A stretch of 64,000 nucleotides of DNA from Brachypodium distachyon (Eukaryota; Streptophyta; Magnoliopsida; Poales; Poaceae): positions 24,956,613-25,020,612 of the forward strand of contig NC_016135.3 of assembly GCF_000005505.3 (NCBI RefSeq). Direction: 5' to 3'. Below the pieces are notes generated by a model. That model made no database searches, was not told the origin of the DNA, and worked only from the letters and a program-made list of their open reading frames with translations. A program made the position numbers and the translations under genes. Positions 24,367 through 34,176 of the stretch are shown in pieces (position 1 is the first letter of the stretch; every line of letters begins with the position of its first letter).

Positions 24367-25322
24367 ATGGAAAAAGGGAAACATGGCAAAGCTCAATGGG
24401 ATGTTGTAGCACATAGGGTTTTCCTTGACGTGTGCATCGAAGAAGTGGAAGCTAATAACCGTCCAACTCAGTGTTTGAATGCCGTTGGGTATGCCAATTT
24501 GATATCCAAGTTCAAGGACCGCACGAAGAGAAACTATGACCGCAAACAAATGAAAAATAGGTGGGAGGCACTAAAAAAGGACTACAACACATGGAAACAA
24601 TTGACCCAACGTGCATCTGGTTTAGGAAGAGATCCCAGCACCCATACCATCGCGGCCAGCGATGACTGGTGGGAAAGTGAGATAACGGTATTCTCTTTTT
24701 CATCTCATTTCCATTCCTTGTCATTTTACTTGTATGGTATGTCAAACTGATGTGCTGCTGTGATTTACTTGTGTTTTTTCAGAGATGTCCTGATGCAAGC
24801 AAGTTTAGAAATGCTCCACTTCAAGATGAGGAGAAGATGTCCATTATCTTTGATAAACATTGTGTGACAAATGAGCATGCTAGGGTGCCACCCCAATCAG
24901 CTCGTGTTGGACCATCTCAAGATGCAAATGTTGAGACGGTCGACGGTGATGAGGAAGATTCAGGCTGTGAGGGGGATGATTATGTCACTCCGGTTAGTGG
25001 GAAGGGGAAGGGTAAGCCGAAGAGAGCATGTCCATACTCACCTAGTCAAGCAACAAAGAAGGCAAAGGAAGAAAATCCTTCTGATGTTCAGCGTCTATTG
25101 AGCATTACGGAATCAAGGTCAAAGAGCAAGCACTCCGCAACATCTCAGGTGACAGTTAATCCCGCAAGACAGGAACTTAGAGATATGGTGGTGCAAGTGG
25201 TGAAAGATGGAGCTAGTGCCGGGAGTAACGAGCACTTTTATGCCACCCAACTATTCATGCAACAAGAATATCGTGATGCATTCACAACCTTTGAGAACGA
25301 ATCTCCGCAAGTGAGGCTGTAA
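24367..25322 (+). CDS. Harbinger MYB/SANT-like protein (ORF1)
   Basis: Two exons (24367-24687, 24783-25322; GT-AG, phase 0) give 286 residues. The N-terminal half is a Myb/SANT-like DNA-binding domain typical of plant Harbinger partner proteins ([54 protein letters not shown]). The second exon has an acidic segment ([13 protein letters not shown]), a basic segment ([17 protein letters not shown]) likely to serve nuclear import, and a C-terminal helical region. In the family this protein binds the transposon ends and helps bring the transposase to the nucleus. The frame is open with no lesion. The chosen ATG lies just after a possible acceptor (CAG at 24361-24364). Confidence 0.82.
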
Positions 25323-25749
25323 TGGCTAAGGAGGACATGGGAGCATCACAATAAGAAGTAGGCTGCGTTTGGTTTGAACCAATTCAGAATTTGTAGTTTG
25401 CATTCGAACCTTATTTTTATTTACCATGGCTGCACCTGTGTGCCTGTGTGTGCTGCACCTGTGTGTGCAAGAGACTTATGTTTGCAAATTATTTATCCGC
25501 TGGACCTGTTTGTGCCATCAAATTATTAGTTGAACTTCTGTGTGTTAAATGATTCCTATGTGTGCTAATTATTTTTTTTGCATGTCTGTGCTGCACCTGT
25601 GTGTGATAATTGATGCATGTGCATGCTCCTTGCACCTGGGTGTGCTAATTTTTTTTTGCTGCACCTGTGTGTGCTACTTGTTACATGTGAGCACTTGTAC
25701 CTTTTCTTTTTGTCTCACATTGTTTTTCTCTTATGTTCAACAGTCAGGG

Positions 25750-26976
25750 ATGGATGAAGTTACAGATTCATCGGACAAAGAATTTGACATGGCTGCGGTT
25801 GCATTATTTTGTATCTTGCAGAATAAAAAGAGAATTCCATATGCACCGAGGAAGTTGCCATTCATGACAGGGATACAGTGGGTAGAGGAGCAGTTGAAGG
25901 TGCCAAAAAAATTCTATGACATGTTTAGGATGAGAAGGTCAGTGTTCCACCCGTTACATGATACCTTTGTTGAGAAATATGGTTTACGGTCGAGCTGTAA
26001 CATGTCATCCAAAGAAGCATTAGCACTGTTTTTATGGACTTTGGGAGCACCTCAATCAAACATTCAAGCTGCAAATCGATTTGAACACAGTCCATCTACA
26101 ATTAGTAACAAGTTTATGGAAGTTTTGATGTGTGTGGACCGAATGGCTGGTGATTACATTGCACCAATTGATCCTACTTTCACACATGTTCATGAAAAAC
26201 TAAAAAAACCAAAATTTTGGCCTCATTTTAAGGATGCTATTGGAGCAATTGATGGAACACACATTCCTGTCATTGTTCCGGCTGAGCTGAAATTCATTCA
26301 TACCAATAGAAAGGGTTATACAAGTCAAAATGTCCTGGCAATGTGTGACTTCGATATGAGATTCATTTTTGCTGTTCCTGGTTGGCCTGGATCTGTCCAT
26401 GACACTCGTGTATGGAGTGATGCTAGGGCGGAATATGATACTTTCCCACACCCTCCACAAGGTAAATCCATTGTATACGCATTGTTACAACTATTCCAAA
26501 TAATTTTATTATTGTTCCAATATTCACTTTTATCTCAAATTATAGGAAAATATTATCTTGTCGATTCCGGATATCCAAACAGAGTTGGGTACTTAGCTCC
26601 ATACAAAGGGCAACGGTACCATGTACTCGAATTTGAAAATGCTCCTCCTGTTGGGATGCAAGAGATGTTCAACCATTGCCATTCATCTCTACGCAATGTC
26701 ATTGAACGAGCATTTGGTGTACTCAAGAGGAAGTGGCCAATTCTACAAGGCATACCAGCCTATCCAGTGTTGAAGCAGAAGATGATAGTTAGCGCATGCA
26801 TGTGTTTGCATAACTACATTCGTGACAGTAAGCTGCGTGATGAGCATTTTGATAGATTTGAGAGGGGGGCCTATGTGCATGAGGATGGGCCGACATGCGT
26901 CGATGCTTTAGTTGGAACCGATGATGGCACCATGAGTGCGATACGTGATGGTACTGCAGCGATTTTGGTAGATTGA
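25750..26976 (+). CDS. Harbinger DDE transposase (HARBI1-like)
   Basis: Two exons (25750-26461, 26546-26976) give 380 residues. The 84-bp intron is a multiple of three and free of stops, so it could be mistaken for coding, but splicing restores the conserved PPQGKYYLVDSGYP. An N-terminal helix-turn-helix-like region (KEALALFLWTLGAPQSN, ANRFEHSPSTISNKF) precedes the DDE_Tnp_4 nuclease. The presumed catalytic residues are D168 (GAIDGTHIPV), D244 (YYLVDSGYP) and E290 (NVIERAFGVLKRKWPIL), with the conserved GWPGSVHDTRVW between. No stop or frameshift is present and the length is normal, so the product could be active. The start is chosen at MDEVTDSS, after an acceptor at about 25743; an upstream in-frame extension is low-complexity and unlikely. 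Confidence 0.87.
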   Translation: MDEVTDSSDKEFDMAAVALFCILQNKKRIPYAPRKLPFMTGIQWVEEQLKVPKKFYDMFRMRRSVFHPLHDTFVEKYGLRSSCNMSSKEALALFLWTLGAPQSNIQAANRFEHSPSTISNKFMEVLMCVDRMAGDYIAPIDPTFTHVHEKLKKPKFWPHFKDAIGAIDGTHIPVIVPAELKFIHTNRKGYTSQNVLAMCDFDMRFIFAVPGWPGSVHDTRVWSDARAEYDTFPHPPQGKSIVYALLQLFQIILLLFQYSLLSQIIGKYYLVDSGYPNRVGYLAPYKGQRYHVLEFENAPPVGMQEMFNHCHSSLRNVIERAFGVLKRKWPILQGIPAYPVLKQKMIVSACMCLHNYIRDSKLRDEHFDRFERGAYVHEDGPTCVDALVGTDDGTMSAIRDGTAAILVD

Positions 26977-27702
26977 ATGATGCTACTTAAGTACTCTTTT
27001 TGTGTAGGATAAGACATTTGAGACCTTTCCTTTTGTTAGACTTGTAATATGTACTATTTTATTATGTTTAACTTTTATTTTAACTATCATTTATGTGGTA
27101 AAACAGTCTACTATACCCATATTAACAACCAAACAAGTCACAATTCAGTTTCAGGGGCAACATGGTCCTTTCACACATACATCAGACAACAAGCTGCATT
27201 TTCAGAAGCTGAAAAGAAAGAAATAGGATAGTTTCTTAGGGCTTTCCGTGATAGCTGTTTCTCCCAAAAATTAAGCTGAAGCTGGTTTCTGAAAAAGCTC
27301 CAGCCGAAAGAAGTGAGCCCTTGCCGGCAGGCCTGATACGTTTTGCAGGCTTGAGCCGTTCTATCGGGCAAGGGAACTGAAAGCACGAAATCCCTTTGGC
27401 AGCGGTGACAGGCCGGGTGGTGGGGGCGGGACGGCCGCCCAGGACCCATGAAAATAGAGGGGCCCCAAGTGGCCAGGCATATACATGCATGTGTATGTGT
27501 AGTAGGCTCAAGTAGGCCTGGACGGCTGTACCGTGGGAAGGGCCACAGGGGGCTTGGCCCGCTGGCCCATGGACGAGCCGGATCGGTAGCGGGAGACGGA
27601 CGCGATGGATCAAACCGTGGTAATATGAATCGGTAATCGGGACGGAACGGGAGGCTGGTGTATTTCAAAGTGCAGTACGTGGTAATGGTGTATCCAATAG
27701 AT

Positions 27703-27822
27703 AATACTTCCTCCGAAAGTTATTACTTGTCTTAAATTTGTCCAAATACGGATGTATCTATGTGTAAAAAACGTCTAGATACAATTAATATTTCGACAAG
27801 TAATTCTAGCCGGAGAGAGTAT
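27703..27822. mobile_element. Stowaway-type MITE, decayed
   Basis: About 120 bp in the upstream region of LTP copy 2. Ends TACTTCCTCCG and CCGGAGAGAGTA are imperfect, and the core has GGATGTATCTATGTG...TCTAGATAC and TTTCGACAAGTAAT. It is absent from the matching position upstream of LTP copy 1. Confidence 0.7.
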
Positions 27823-27980
27823 AACAATTTCGGTGTATGTATTTCTGAAATCCAGTGACGTAATGGCATATCCTGTAGATGTGCATTTATTCGGCGTGGT
27901 GTCATATCTATACAGATGTGCATGGAAATCTTTTCAGATATGCACATGATGTACATATAATTTCTTTAAATGAGGCCAGC

Positions 27981-27989
27981 TATATATAA
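27981..27989 (+). promoter_or_regulatory. TATA box of LTP copy 2
   Basis: TATATATAA about 100 bp before the original ATG at 28087, aligned with the TATA box of copy 1. The 717-bp insertion now separates it further from the open reading frame. Confidence 0.6.
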
Positions 27990-28086
27990 CCCATAGCTCA
28001 TGGCTCATGTATCATACCAATCGATCTAGATCTAGAATCGAAGAGAAAGCAGCAAACTAGCTTACATAGTAGATAAAAACATAGCC

Positions 28087-29225
28087 ATGGCTAAACTCAT
28101 GTCAAGATGGCAATGGGTACCCATTATCCGTTTACCCGACGGGTAAACACCCATTAGGGTACGGATATGGGCCAAAATTTTACTTATGGGTATGTAAATG
28201 GGAAAAATGTTGTACCCGACAGGTATGATGGGTACGGGTATGGGGAGGTGATACCCATACCCTTGTACCCGTGTACCGTGTACCCGTGTACCCGTGTACC
28301 CGTGTACCCGTGCTGACAAATGGGTCCTCTGGAGTCTCTAAACATTGCCGATGCTTGTTTTTTTTCTAGAGAATCGATGGTGATGGTAACTGAGTCTCGT
28401 TGGACGCAATATTTGATGGGTCGTCTCGGTCTGTTGGCCCAATCACGAACCCTAACCTACTCTTCTAGCCTTCTCTCGATCTCTCCTCTCAGTTTTGACT
28501 CTCCCCGTTCCCGTTCCCGGAGGCCACACCCAGGCAGCGGCGGATCCAGTGGCGCTGTTTTTAGCATATATGTTGTTGTTGTTTATGTTGTTGTTTTTAG
28601 CAAATATGATATTGTTTATGAAAAATATAATGTTATTCATAACTATGTGATCAAAAAATTATACGGGTATTTTTACCCGCGGGTACCCGTCTACCCTGAC
28701 GGGTCACGGATATGGGCAAAAGTTGTACCCGGTCACGGGTAACGGGTCAGCTCATAGACGACGGGTACGGGTATGGGGAGCCAATACCCGTGCCCATACC
28801 CTGCGGGTGCCATCTAGAAACTCATGTGTGTGTTCTTAGTTGTCCTTGCTATCGCAGTAACCGTGCGGGCTGAGGGCTGCGACAATGATCGACAAGACAT
28901 GATCCGGGAGTGTGCCAAGTACCAAAAATTCCCCAAGGAACCAAAGAAGGATCCGTCCAAGGCATGTTGTGCTGTGTGGCAGAAGGCGGACTTCCCATGC
29001 CTATGCAAGGATGTTACCAAGGAGTTGGAGAAGGTCGCGTATGTTGCCAAATTCTGCAAGTGGCCTTTCCCATCCGGCTACAAGTGCGGAAGTAAATAAG
29101 AATTATTATGTATACTGTGCTGATGCATTTCATACATGCACGTATGTTGTCTTCTAACATGTGCTTGATACTTATTTTCTGTTTTGAATGTTCTTGCAGG
29201 CTACACCTTTCCTTTGGGGCAGTAA
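28087..29225 (+). CDS. 8-cysteine lipid-transfer-like protein, copy 2, split by a transposon
   Basis: The original ATG (28087) is followed after five codons by a 717-bp element; the frame resumes after the target duplication. The intact part reads from an ATG created in the duplicated AACTCATG (28824): exon 28824-29091, intron, exon 29200-29225, 97 residues. It gives a shortened but still hydrophobic signal peptide (MCVFLVVLAIAVTVRA) and a mature domain with eight cysteines in the order C, C, CC, CxC, C, C (EGC, REC, ACCAV, PCLC, KFC, YKC), ending GSYTFPLGQ. If the intron is retained it ends GSK at 29099. The fold is that of secreted lipid-transfer or inhibitor proteins of the prolamin superfamily. 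Whether the promoter still drives a usable transcript across the insertion is unknown. Confidence 0.72.
28102..28818. mobile_element. hAT-like non-autonomous element, 717 bp
   Basis: Flanked by a perfect 8-bp target duplication AACTCATG (28094-28101 and 28819-28826). The ends TCAAGATGGCA and TGCCATCTAGA are imperfect inverted repeats, and subterminal inverted GGGTACCC/ACCCGT motifs are dense at both ends. The empty-site sequence is confirmed by LTP copy 1, which is continuous here. No coding capacity is visible. Confidence 0.9.
28255..28315. repeat. Octanucleotide repeat (GTGTACCC)n
   Basis: Near-perfect tandem CCCGTGTA units inside the left subterminal part of the hAT-like element. They extend the element's own GGGTACCC motif, so they probably expanded after insertion or in the parent element. 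Confidence 0.8.
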
Positions 29226-29608
29226 GACTCGTATTTCTGCCTTCGTAGAAGGAGAAGAAGCGTTGGGTTTTAGTTTCCTGCTAGGCCTTGCTGCAACTAC
29301 CTCTAGAAATCTGTAACCCGTGATCTTGTGTTGAGAATGTTTATTTTCATCACCCTGTACGAGAATAATTGAAAATCAATAAATATCTTTGAAAACAGAA
29401 TTTCTTGAAAGAGTGCGCTTCCCTGCCCCAGACCTCCAGGATTGCTACTGCTTTCACCATAAACAGGTAACTCCTCACCGGTAGTCGATCGGTAACTTGT
29501 CATGAGGTGATTTCACCCCCTCGGTCGTTGTGATTTTTAGTTCGAGTACTAATTGGCTCGGTAGAAGGTATAGTAACATCGATAAATTAGAGAAAACTAG
29601 CATCGATA

Positions 29609-30741
29609 TTATGTGGAGATCCTTTTGGATTTCCCGCTGGGATCAATTTCTTCCTGCTGATCTTGACGGCTCCGTTTCGTTACCCCACCCTCCAAAGCCA
29701 GCGGCCTGCAATTACTCGACACGAAGTTGTCCTTGAACTCGTCGCTCTCCAGGACATCGCCCAAGACATCCGGCGACGACGCCATGAAATCCACGCAGGC
29801 ACGCTTGAGCCGCCTGCAGCCGTACTTGTCCGCCAGCGTCCACGTCGATCCTCTTGCACAGCTCCTCCTCGCACATCCGCTTCAGCCGCTCCATCCCGTA
29901 CCTGTCCGCGGCCACCAGCAAGTGCTGCATCGCCGCTGCGCCGTATCCGCCGCCGCCTTCTTCCTCGTCGCGCCGCGGCAGCGAGTCCGTGTTGACGTAG
30001 TGGAGCATCATCTGGAACACGGCCGGGTCCTTCTCGGCCATGGGCCCGAAGAACTGGGCCTGGAACACGGGCGACCGGGCCGGCAGGAGGGCCCGGTGCG
30101 CGCGGAGCTCGTGGCCGCTTCCGGCAAAGAAGAAGGTGACGTCGGCGCCCGTGCCGTCCCAGAGCATGCACTCGAGGTCCACGGGCAGCTCCAGCGGCGG
30201 GGACTCGCTGCTGCACTTGACCACGGTCAGCGCGCAGCGCACCGTGAAGCAGCCGTAGCCGCCGCCGAGCTCCGACAGCGCTCTCACCGGGCGGCCATGG
30301 CTCCCGTGAGGCATCTCCAAGTAGAGGGGAAGCTTGCAGTGTCCCCCCGGGAAGAAGACTTTCTCCTTGGGGCCGTACCCCGCGACTTGCTGTGATTCCT
30401 GGCCTTTCGAGACTACTTTCGTCCCGCGGCGCACGGCCAGCGTGACCTCGGCGCGCACGGAGCTGGCCTGGCTGAGGTAGTAGACGGTTAGCGGCTCGTC
30501 GTCGTGGCCGCTCGGTCCTTGTGGGTAGAACCTGACTTGCCAGTCGTAGCCGCCGGCGCCGAAGACGCGCGACCGGAGGGACTCGCCGGTGCCCATGTTG
30601 TTGGTTGCGTTGCTGGTCACCTCGAAAGTGATTGTTGCCCGTGACGCTCTCCGTCATGTGCCTCGACGACGTGATCTCGACTTGGCACTCGTCGTCGCCG
30701 TCGTCCCTTGACGAGGCCGTCGAGCTGCTGCTTATAGCCAT
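29609..30741 (-). pseudogene. MATH-BTB locus 4, frameshifts and deletions
   Basis: Begins MAISSSSTASSRDDGDDE...TSSRHMTESVT at 30741. One extra G near 30640 shifts the frame in the first MATH strand; the body then reads in the next frame (GAGGYDWQVRFYPQG; GADVTFFFAGSGHELRAHRALLPARSPVFQAQFFGPMAEKD). About ten residues (normally MGRVKVVDME) are deleted in frame near 30030. A deletion of about 20 nt after CKRIDVD near 29840 shifts frame again, and the C-terminus (MDFMASSPDVLGDVLESDEFKDNF...) reads in a third frame to the stop at 29609, with a basic GKSKRIST end. Every part of the family is present but no single product is. It is convergent with LTP copy 2, matching LTP copy 1/locus 3. Confidence 0.82.
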
Positions 30742-31099
30742 GGCCGCTGCACCGCAGAAGGTAGGTACGTAGGATCGAGATCGAATTGAACAAAGGGTTT
30801 GGGAGGTGCTCGATCTTAACCTAACACGTCGATCGTATATGATGCGTGTCTTGTATGTATATTTAATTAGGGTGAGGACTTGGACAGGAGGAAAGGAAAC
30901 CAAGAAGTAATCAAGGACTCTCCGTCCGACTCCAACCTTGTATATACTTTTACGTCAGAGTTTTACAGGTCTGATTTGCAAATTAAATGGCCGGGATTTT
31001 GCTTGTTACCGCGGTTATAGAAATCCCTATATCCTCGGGAGAAAAACGAAATCCGGTAGTACCTTTTTTCTTTACCAGAAATCCGGTACCTAAAATAAA
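30742..31099. other. Upstream region of locus 4 and left target site
   Basis: AT-rich flank without recognisable genes. It ends with the left copy (31091-31099) of the target duplication TAAAATAAA of the next element. Confidence 0.5.
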
Positions 31100-31843
31100 G
31101 AGAAAAATCTATTTTCAACCCTGAACCCATAGACAAAATCTGAATCAGACCTTAACTTTTGAATCCTTGAATTTCAGACCCTGACCTTACTGATCCCGGT
31201 CAATTAAGCCCCTTAATCTCGAAAATGATGTTTGGCGGACTGGTTTTGTTGACGTAACACCGGGATTGCTGGCTAAGACTAGAGGAAGGACCCAAATGAT
31301 ACTCTGGTATCTCTTATTTTTTTAGTTTTGATATTTTTAACTATGTTTAGGAAATAACTAACAAGAATAAACATTACTAATTTTCTTAGAGCGTCTTTTG
31401 ATATATTTTTAACTATGTTGGCTAAGGTCTTCTGATATATTTTCTTAGGTGGGGCGACGGCTTGGCTTGCCGCTCGCCGGAACCGGCACTCCCTGCACGT
31501 ATGCTCCGCAACTGTTGCCCAGGTCGCTGCTCGTCAGGTCGGGAGGGCTCGCTTCGAGAGAAGAATGCCGATGTACTCACCAGATGCCTGGTAGTTTTTT
31601 TTTAAAAAAAATATGGGTAATTTTTTCGGCTAATTTTTCCAGGTATAACCGTATAACAATAAGTAGCCGGGACCCACATACAATGCTCACTCACCAGATC
31701 CTAAGACACATCATTATCCCGATCTAGCCAAACAGGGAATTTCGGGCTAAGGTTTAAATTGACCGGGATTAGATAGGTCAGGGGCTTTTAATGTTTGATT
31801 CAGACAAATTTTACAAGTTCAATGTTCAAAATGGATTTTTCTC
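31100..31843. mobile_element. Mutator-like element, 744 bp
   Basis: Perfect 9-bp target duplication TAAAATAAA (31091-31099, 31844-31852). The terminal inverted repeats begin GAGAAAAATC(T/C)ATTTT and extend, with gaps, for about 120 bp (AATCTGAATCAGACCTTAA / TTTGTCTGAATCAAACATTAA; TGATCCCGGTCAATT / TAATCCCGGTCAATT). The internal part (31447-31590) is GC-rich and may be captured host sequence, source not recognised. Non-autonomous. Confidence 0.88.
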
Positions 31844-32174
31844 TAAAATAAATCGAAATCTCCGCGGGAACACAGCCTAAGTTGTTCCTGCGCGGGCCAT
31901 GCGAACGCGAGAAAGGGCGCCGGTGGGCTGAGCCAACAAAGACCGAGCAAACACATCCCACGTTGTTTTGTTTTGTTTTGTTTTTAAAGACCAATGTAGC
32001 ACAACATATTTCAGCTCTTAGTTATAGGAGTTACTTTCTTGTCACCTCCAGACGTGCTTTTCAGCTTCACGTGAAAACGTGAGAAGTATTTTTTAGAGAG
32101 CTAGAAGCACCAAAATCTGAAACAGAAAACCAAACAAACAGGACCTAAAGAACCCACGGATTGCCTTCTGCATT

Positions 32175-32930
32175 ATCATTTTTTGAAAAAAGGGATTTTC
32201 TCCCCGACTTCTATTAATAGAAACCAGCTTGTTCTACCAGATTCTGGTCTTCTTACAGGTTCACATCAAAACATTTCCAACCACCAAAAGCAAGAAGCTA
32301 AAACTACACACTCCGAGTGTATGGATTTAGTTCGAACGCCTCGAGCACCAGCACTCCAGAAGATCCACCAGGTTCAGCAATTTTCCTCTCCGCAGCAGTT
32401 TTACTGAGCAATTCTCCTCTGAAACGGATTCCAACCTCGCGCCGCCTCAAAGACCTCCCAAGCAATCTGTTCAATTAGTCTTGTGCGGCTGTGCCCCATT
32501 GAAGCAGGCTTGGCCTTCCCTCCTTTTTCTGAAGAATTGACCACAAGTTAAGCCGATGACAAAGAAGTTTGATAACTCCAAAGGGAGAAGTTAGTTTAAC
32601 ATTTCTGAAGCAAGCATTGTTTTTAATATTTCAAATCGTCTAAAACAACCAGCAACCCCAACCATGATCAGTTTCCTCAATCTCCCAGCGCAAGCCGGAA
32701 TCCACAGTTCCCATAAGAAACGGCAAGGGCGGCAAATTAAAGGCACATGTGACAATATTCCATAAGAAACGGGCCAAAGGGCACTGAACAAACAAATGGT
32801 CTATCGTTTCCTCCAGCCCACAAAATTGACAGCAAGTGTCCCCCTTCCATCCGCTGTGCTGCAATATCTCTTTTGTCAGAATACTCTTATGGATCATACT
32901 CGAGTAAGCCATAAGAATATTCGACTTTTA
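32175..32930 (-). mobile_element. LINE 3' fragment
   Basis: Minus-strand frames encode a zf-RVT region (CQFCGLEETIDHLFVQCPLARFLW within 32912-32640). The left end reads, on the minus strand, CTATTAATAGAAGTCGGGGAG followed by a short A-rich end, as grass LINE 3' ends do. The 5' truncation point is somewhere at 32915-32990, just beyond the stop of MATH-BTB 5. Confidence 0.72.
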
Positions 32931-33003
32931 AGAGGGATCCTAATTTTCCACAGAAATTTCAGTGGAAAGTCAAGCATTAATTTATTTGCATGGATAAATA
33001 TCA

Positions 33004-34176
33004 CTAATTCTGAAATTTGTTGCGGACCTTCTTGACTTTCCGGCTCGGGCCAACTCCTTCTCGACGCCTACGTTTTGATCTTGTCCCCAAGGTTCCCCCT
33101 TCCAAGGCCGCCGGCCGGCAAACTCCCATGAAGTGCTCCTTGAACCCGTCGGTCTCCAGGACGACACCCAACACATCCGGCGACGACATGAACACCAAGC
33201 ACGCGGCCTTGAGCAGCTCGCAGCCATGCTAGTTCGCCAGCCACAGCATGCCCGTGACGCTCTCCAGATCGATCTTCCCGCACAGCTCCTCCTCGCACCT
33301 CAGCTTCAGCGCGTCCAGCCCGTACCTGTCCGCCGCCACCAGCAAGTGCTGCATCGCCGCCAAGCTGCCTTCGCACGGCCATGGCGGCAGCGAGTCCGTG
33401 TAGATGTAGCCAAGCATCGCCTCGAAGACGGCCGGCTCCACGCCGACGACCTTGACGCGGCCCAGGTCCTTCTCCGCCATGGGCCCGAAGAGCTGGGCCT
33501 CGAAGACCCGCGACCGGGCCGCGAGCACGAACCCGTGCGCGCGGAACCGCCGGCGGCCCACGCGGAACGTGACGTCGGCGCCGGCCCCGTCCGCGAGCAT
33601 CCGGCCCAGGTGGCCCGGGAGCTCCATCGGCGGGGACTCGTTCGCCACGGTGATCAAGCACTTGACCGTGAACACTCCGCCGCCGCCGGGCTTCTCCGAG
33701 AGCGACTTGAGCTCGGCCTTGGGGACGAACTTGGGGTAGCCCATGCCCCAGCAGGCGTCCTGCAGGGTCGGGGAACAGCCCAGCTGCTCCGGGGACGACT
33801 TGTCGTCGCAGGCGCTGGACAGCACTGCCGGTTCTTCTTCTTCTTCTTGTTCTTCTTCTTCTTCTTCCTGTTCCCCTCGGCCGCCCTGGTCTTTCTCCAG
33901 GATCTGGATCAGGTAGCTGGTCCTCGCCGCGATGGAGAGGTTGGGGCTGCAGGCGTAGCACGAGGCGTGGCCGCCGCAGTCCGCGTAGACGCCGTCCGGG
34001 TAGAACCTGAGGCTCCAGTCGTACCCGCCGACGCGGAACGTGCCGGAGCTCACGAACTGGCCGGCCCCCATGCCGTCGATCTGCGGGTAGTTCACGTCGA
34101 AGCTCAGCGTCGCCGACTCCACTGCCAGCGTGCATCGAGACGTCGTCGTCTCGGGTGTGATCGAGCTGCTAGCCAT
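33004..34176 (-). pseudogene. MATH-BTB locus 5, single nonsense codon
   Basis: One continuous frame from MASSSITPETTTSRC (34176) to 33004, broken only by TAG at 33229-33231 where relatives have CAG (LAN-stop-HGCELLK for LANQH-C-RLK). The truncated product of 315 residues would keep MATH (FRVGGYDWSLRFYPDG) and the whole BTB core (ADVTFRVGRRRFRAHGFVL..., LGYIYTDSL, HLLVAADRYGLDALKLRCEEELC), losing the BACK-like tail. Beyond the stop the frame stays open for 75 codons, including CLVFMSSPDVLGVVLETDGFKEHF and a basic end RKVKKVRNKFQN similar to that of locus 3. An acidic run (EEEEEEQEEEEE, from a TTC repeat at 33834-33870) sits in a MATH loop and is unique in the array. Either a young pseudogene or a gene encoding a shortened adaptor. 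Confidence 0.82.

Larger units (their letters stand above)
23606..27318 (+). mobile_element. PIF/Harbinger transposon, probably complete
   Basis: About 3.7 kb with the two genes expected of an autonomous Harbinger element, a MYB/SANT-like protein and a DDE transposase, both open. Imperfect inverted ends are visible: left CTCCCTTCTTTTGGGCTTCT near 23607 and right complement (GGG)CTCACTTCTTTCGGCTGG near 27318. The 3-bp target duplication cannot be fixed (TTG is one possibility), so the ends are approximate to a few bases. A GC-rich Pro-coding leader lies at 23880-24090, and near-identical 70-bp direct repeats lie at about 24120-24290. Confidence 0.8.

Noticed and set aside
26462..26545. Reading through this stretch as part of the transposase
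   Set aside because: It is open and in frame, but inserts hydrophobic residues between PPQ and GKYYLVDSGY; GT-AG borders and family alignment show an intron.
27171..27668. Minus-strand ORFs downstream of the Harbinger genes
   Set aside because: They cross the transposon end into flanking DNA and have no domain.
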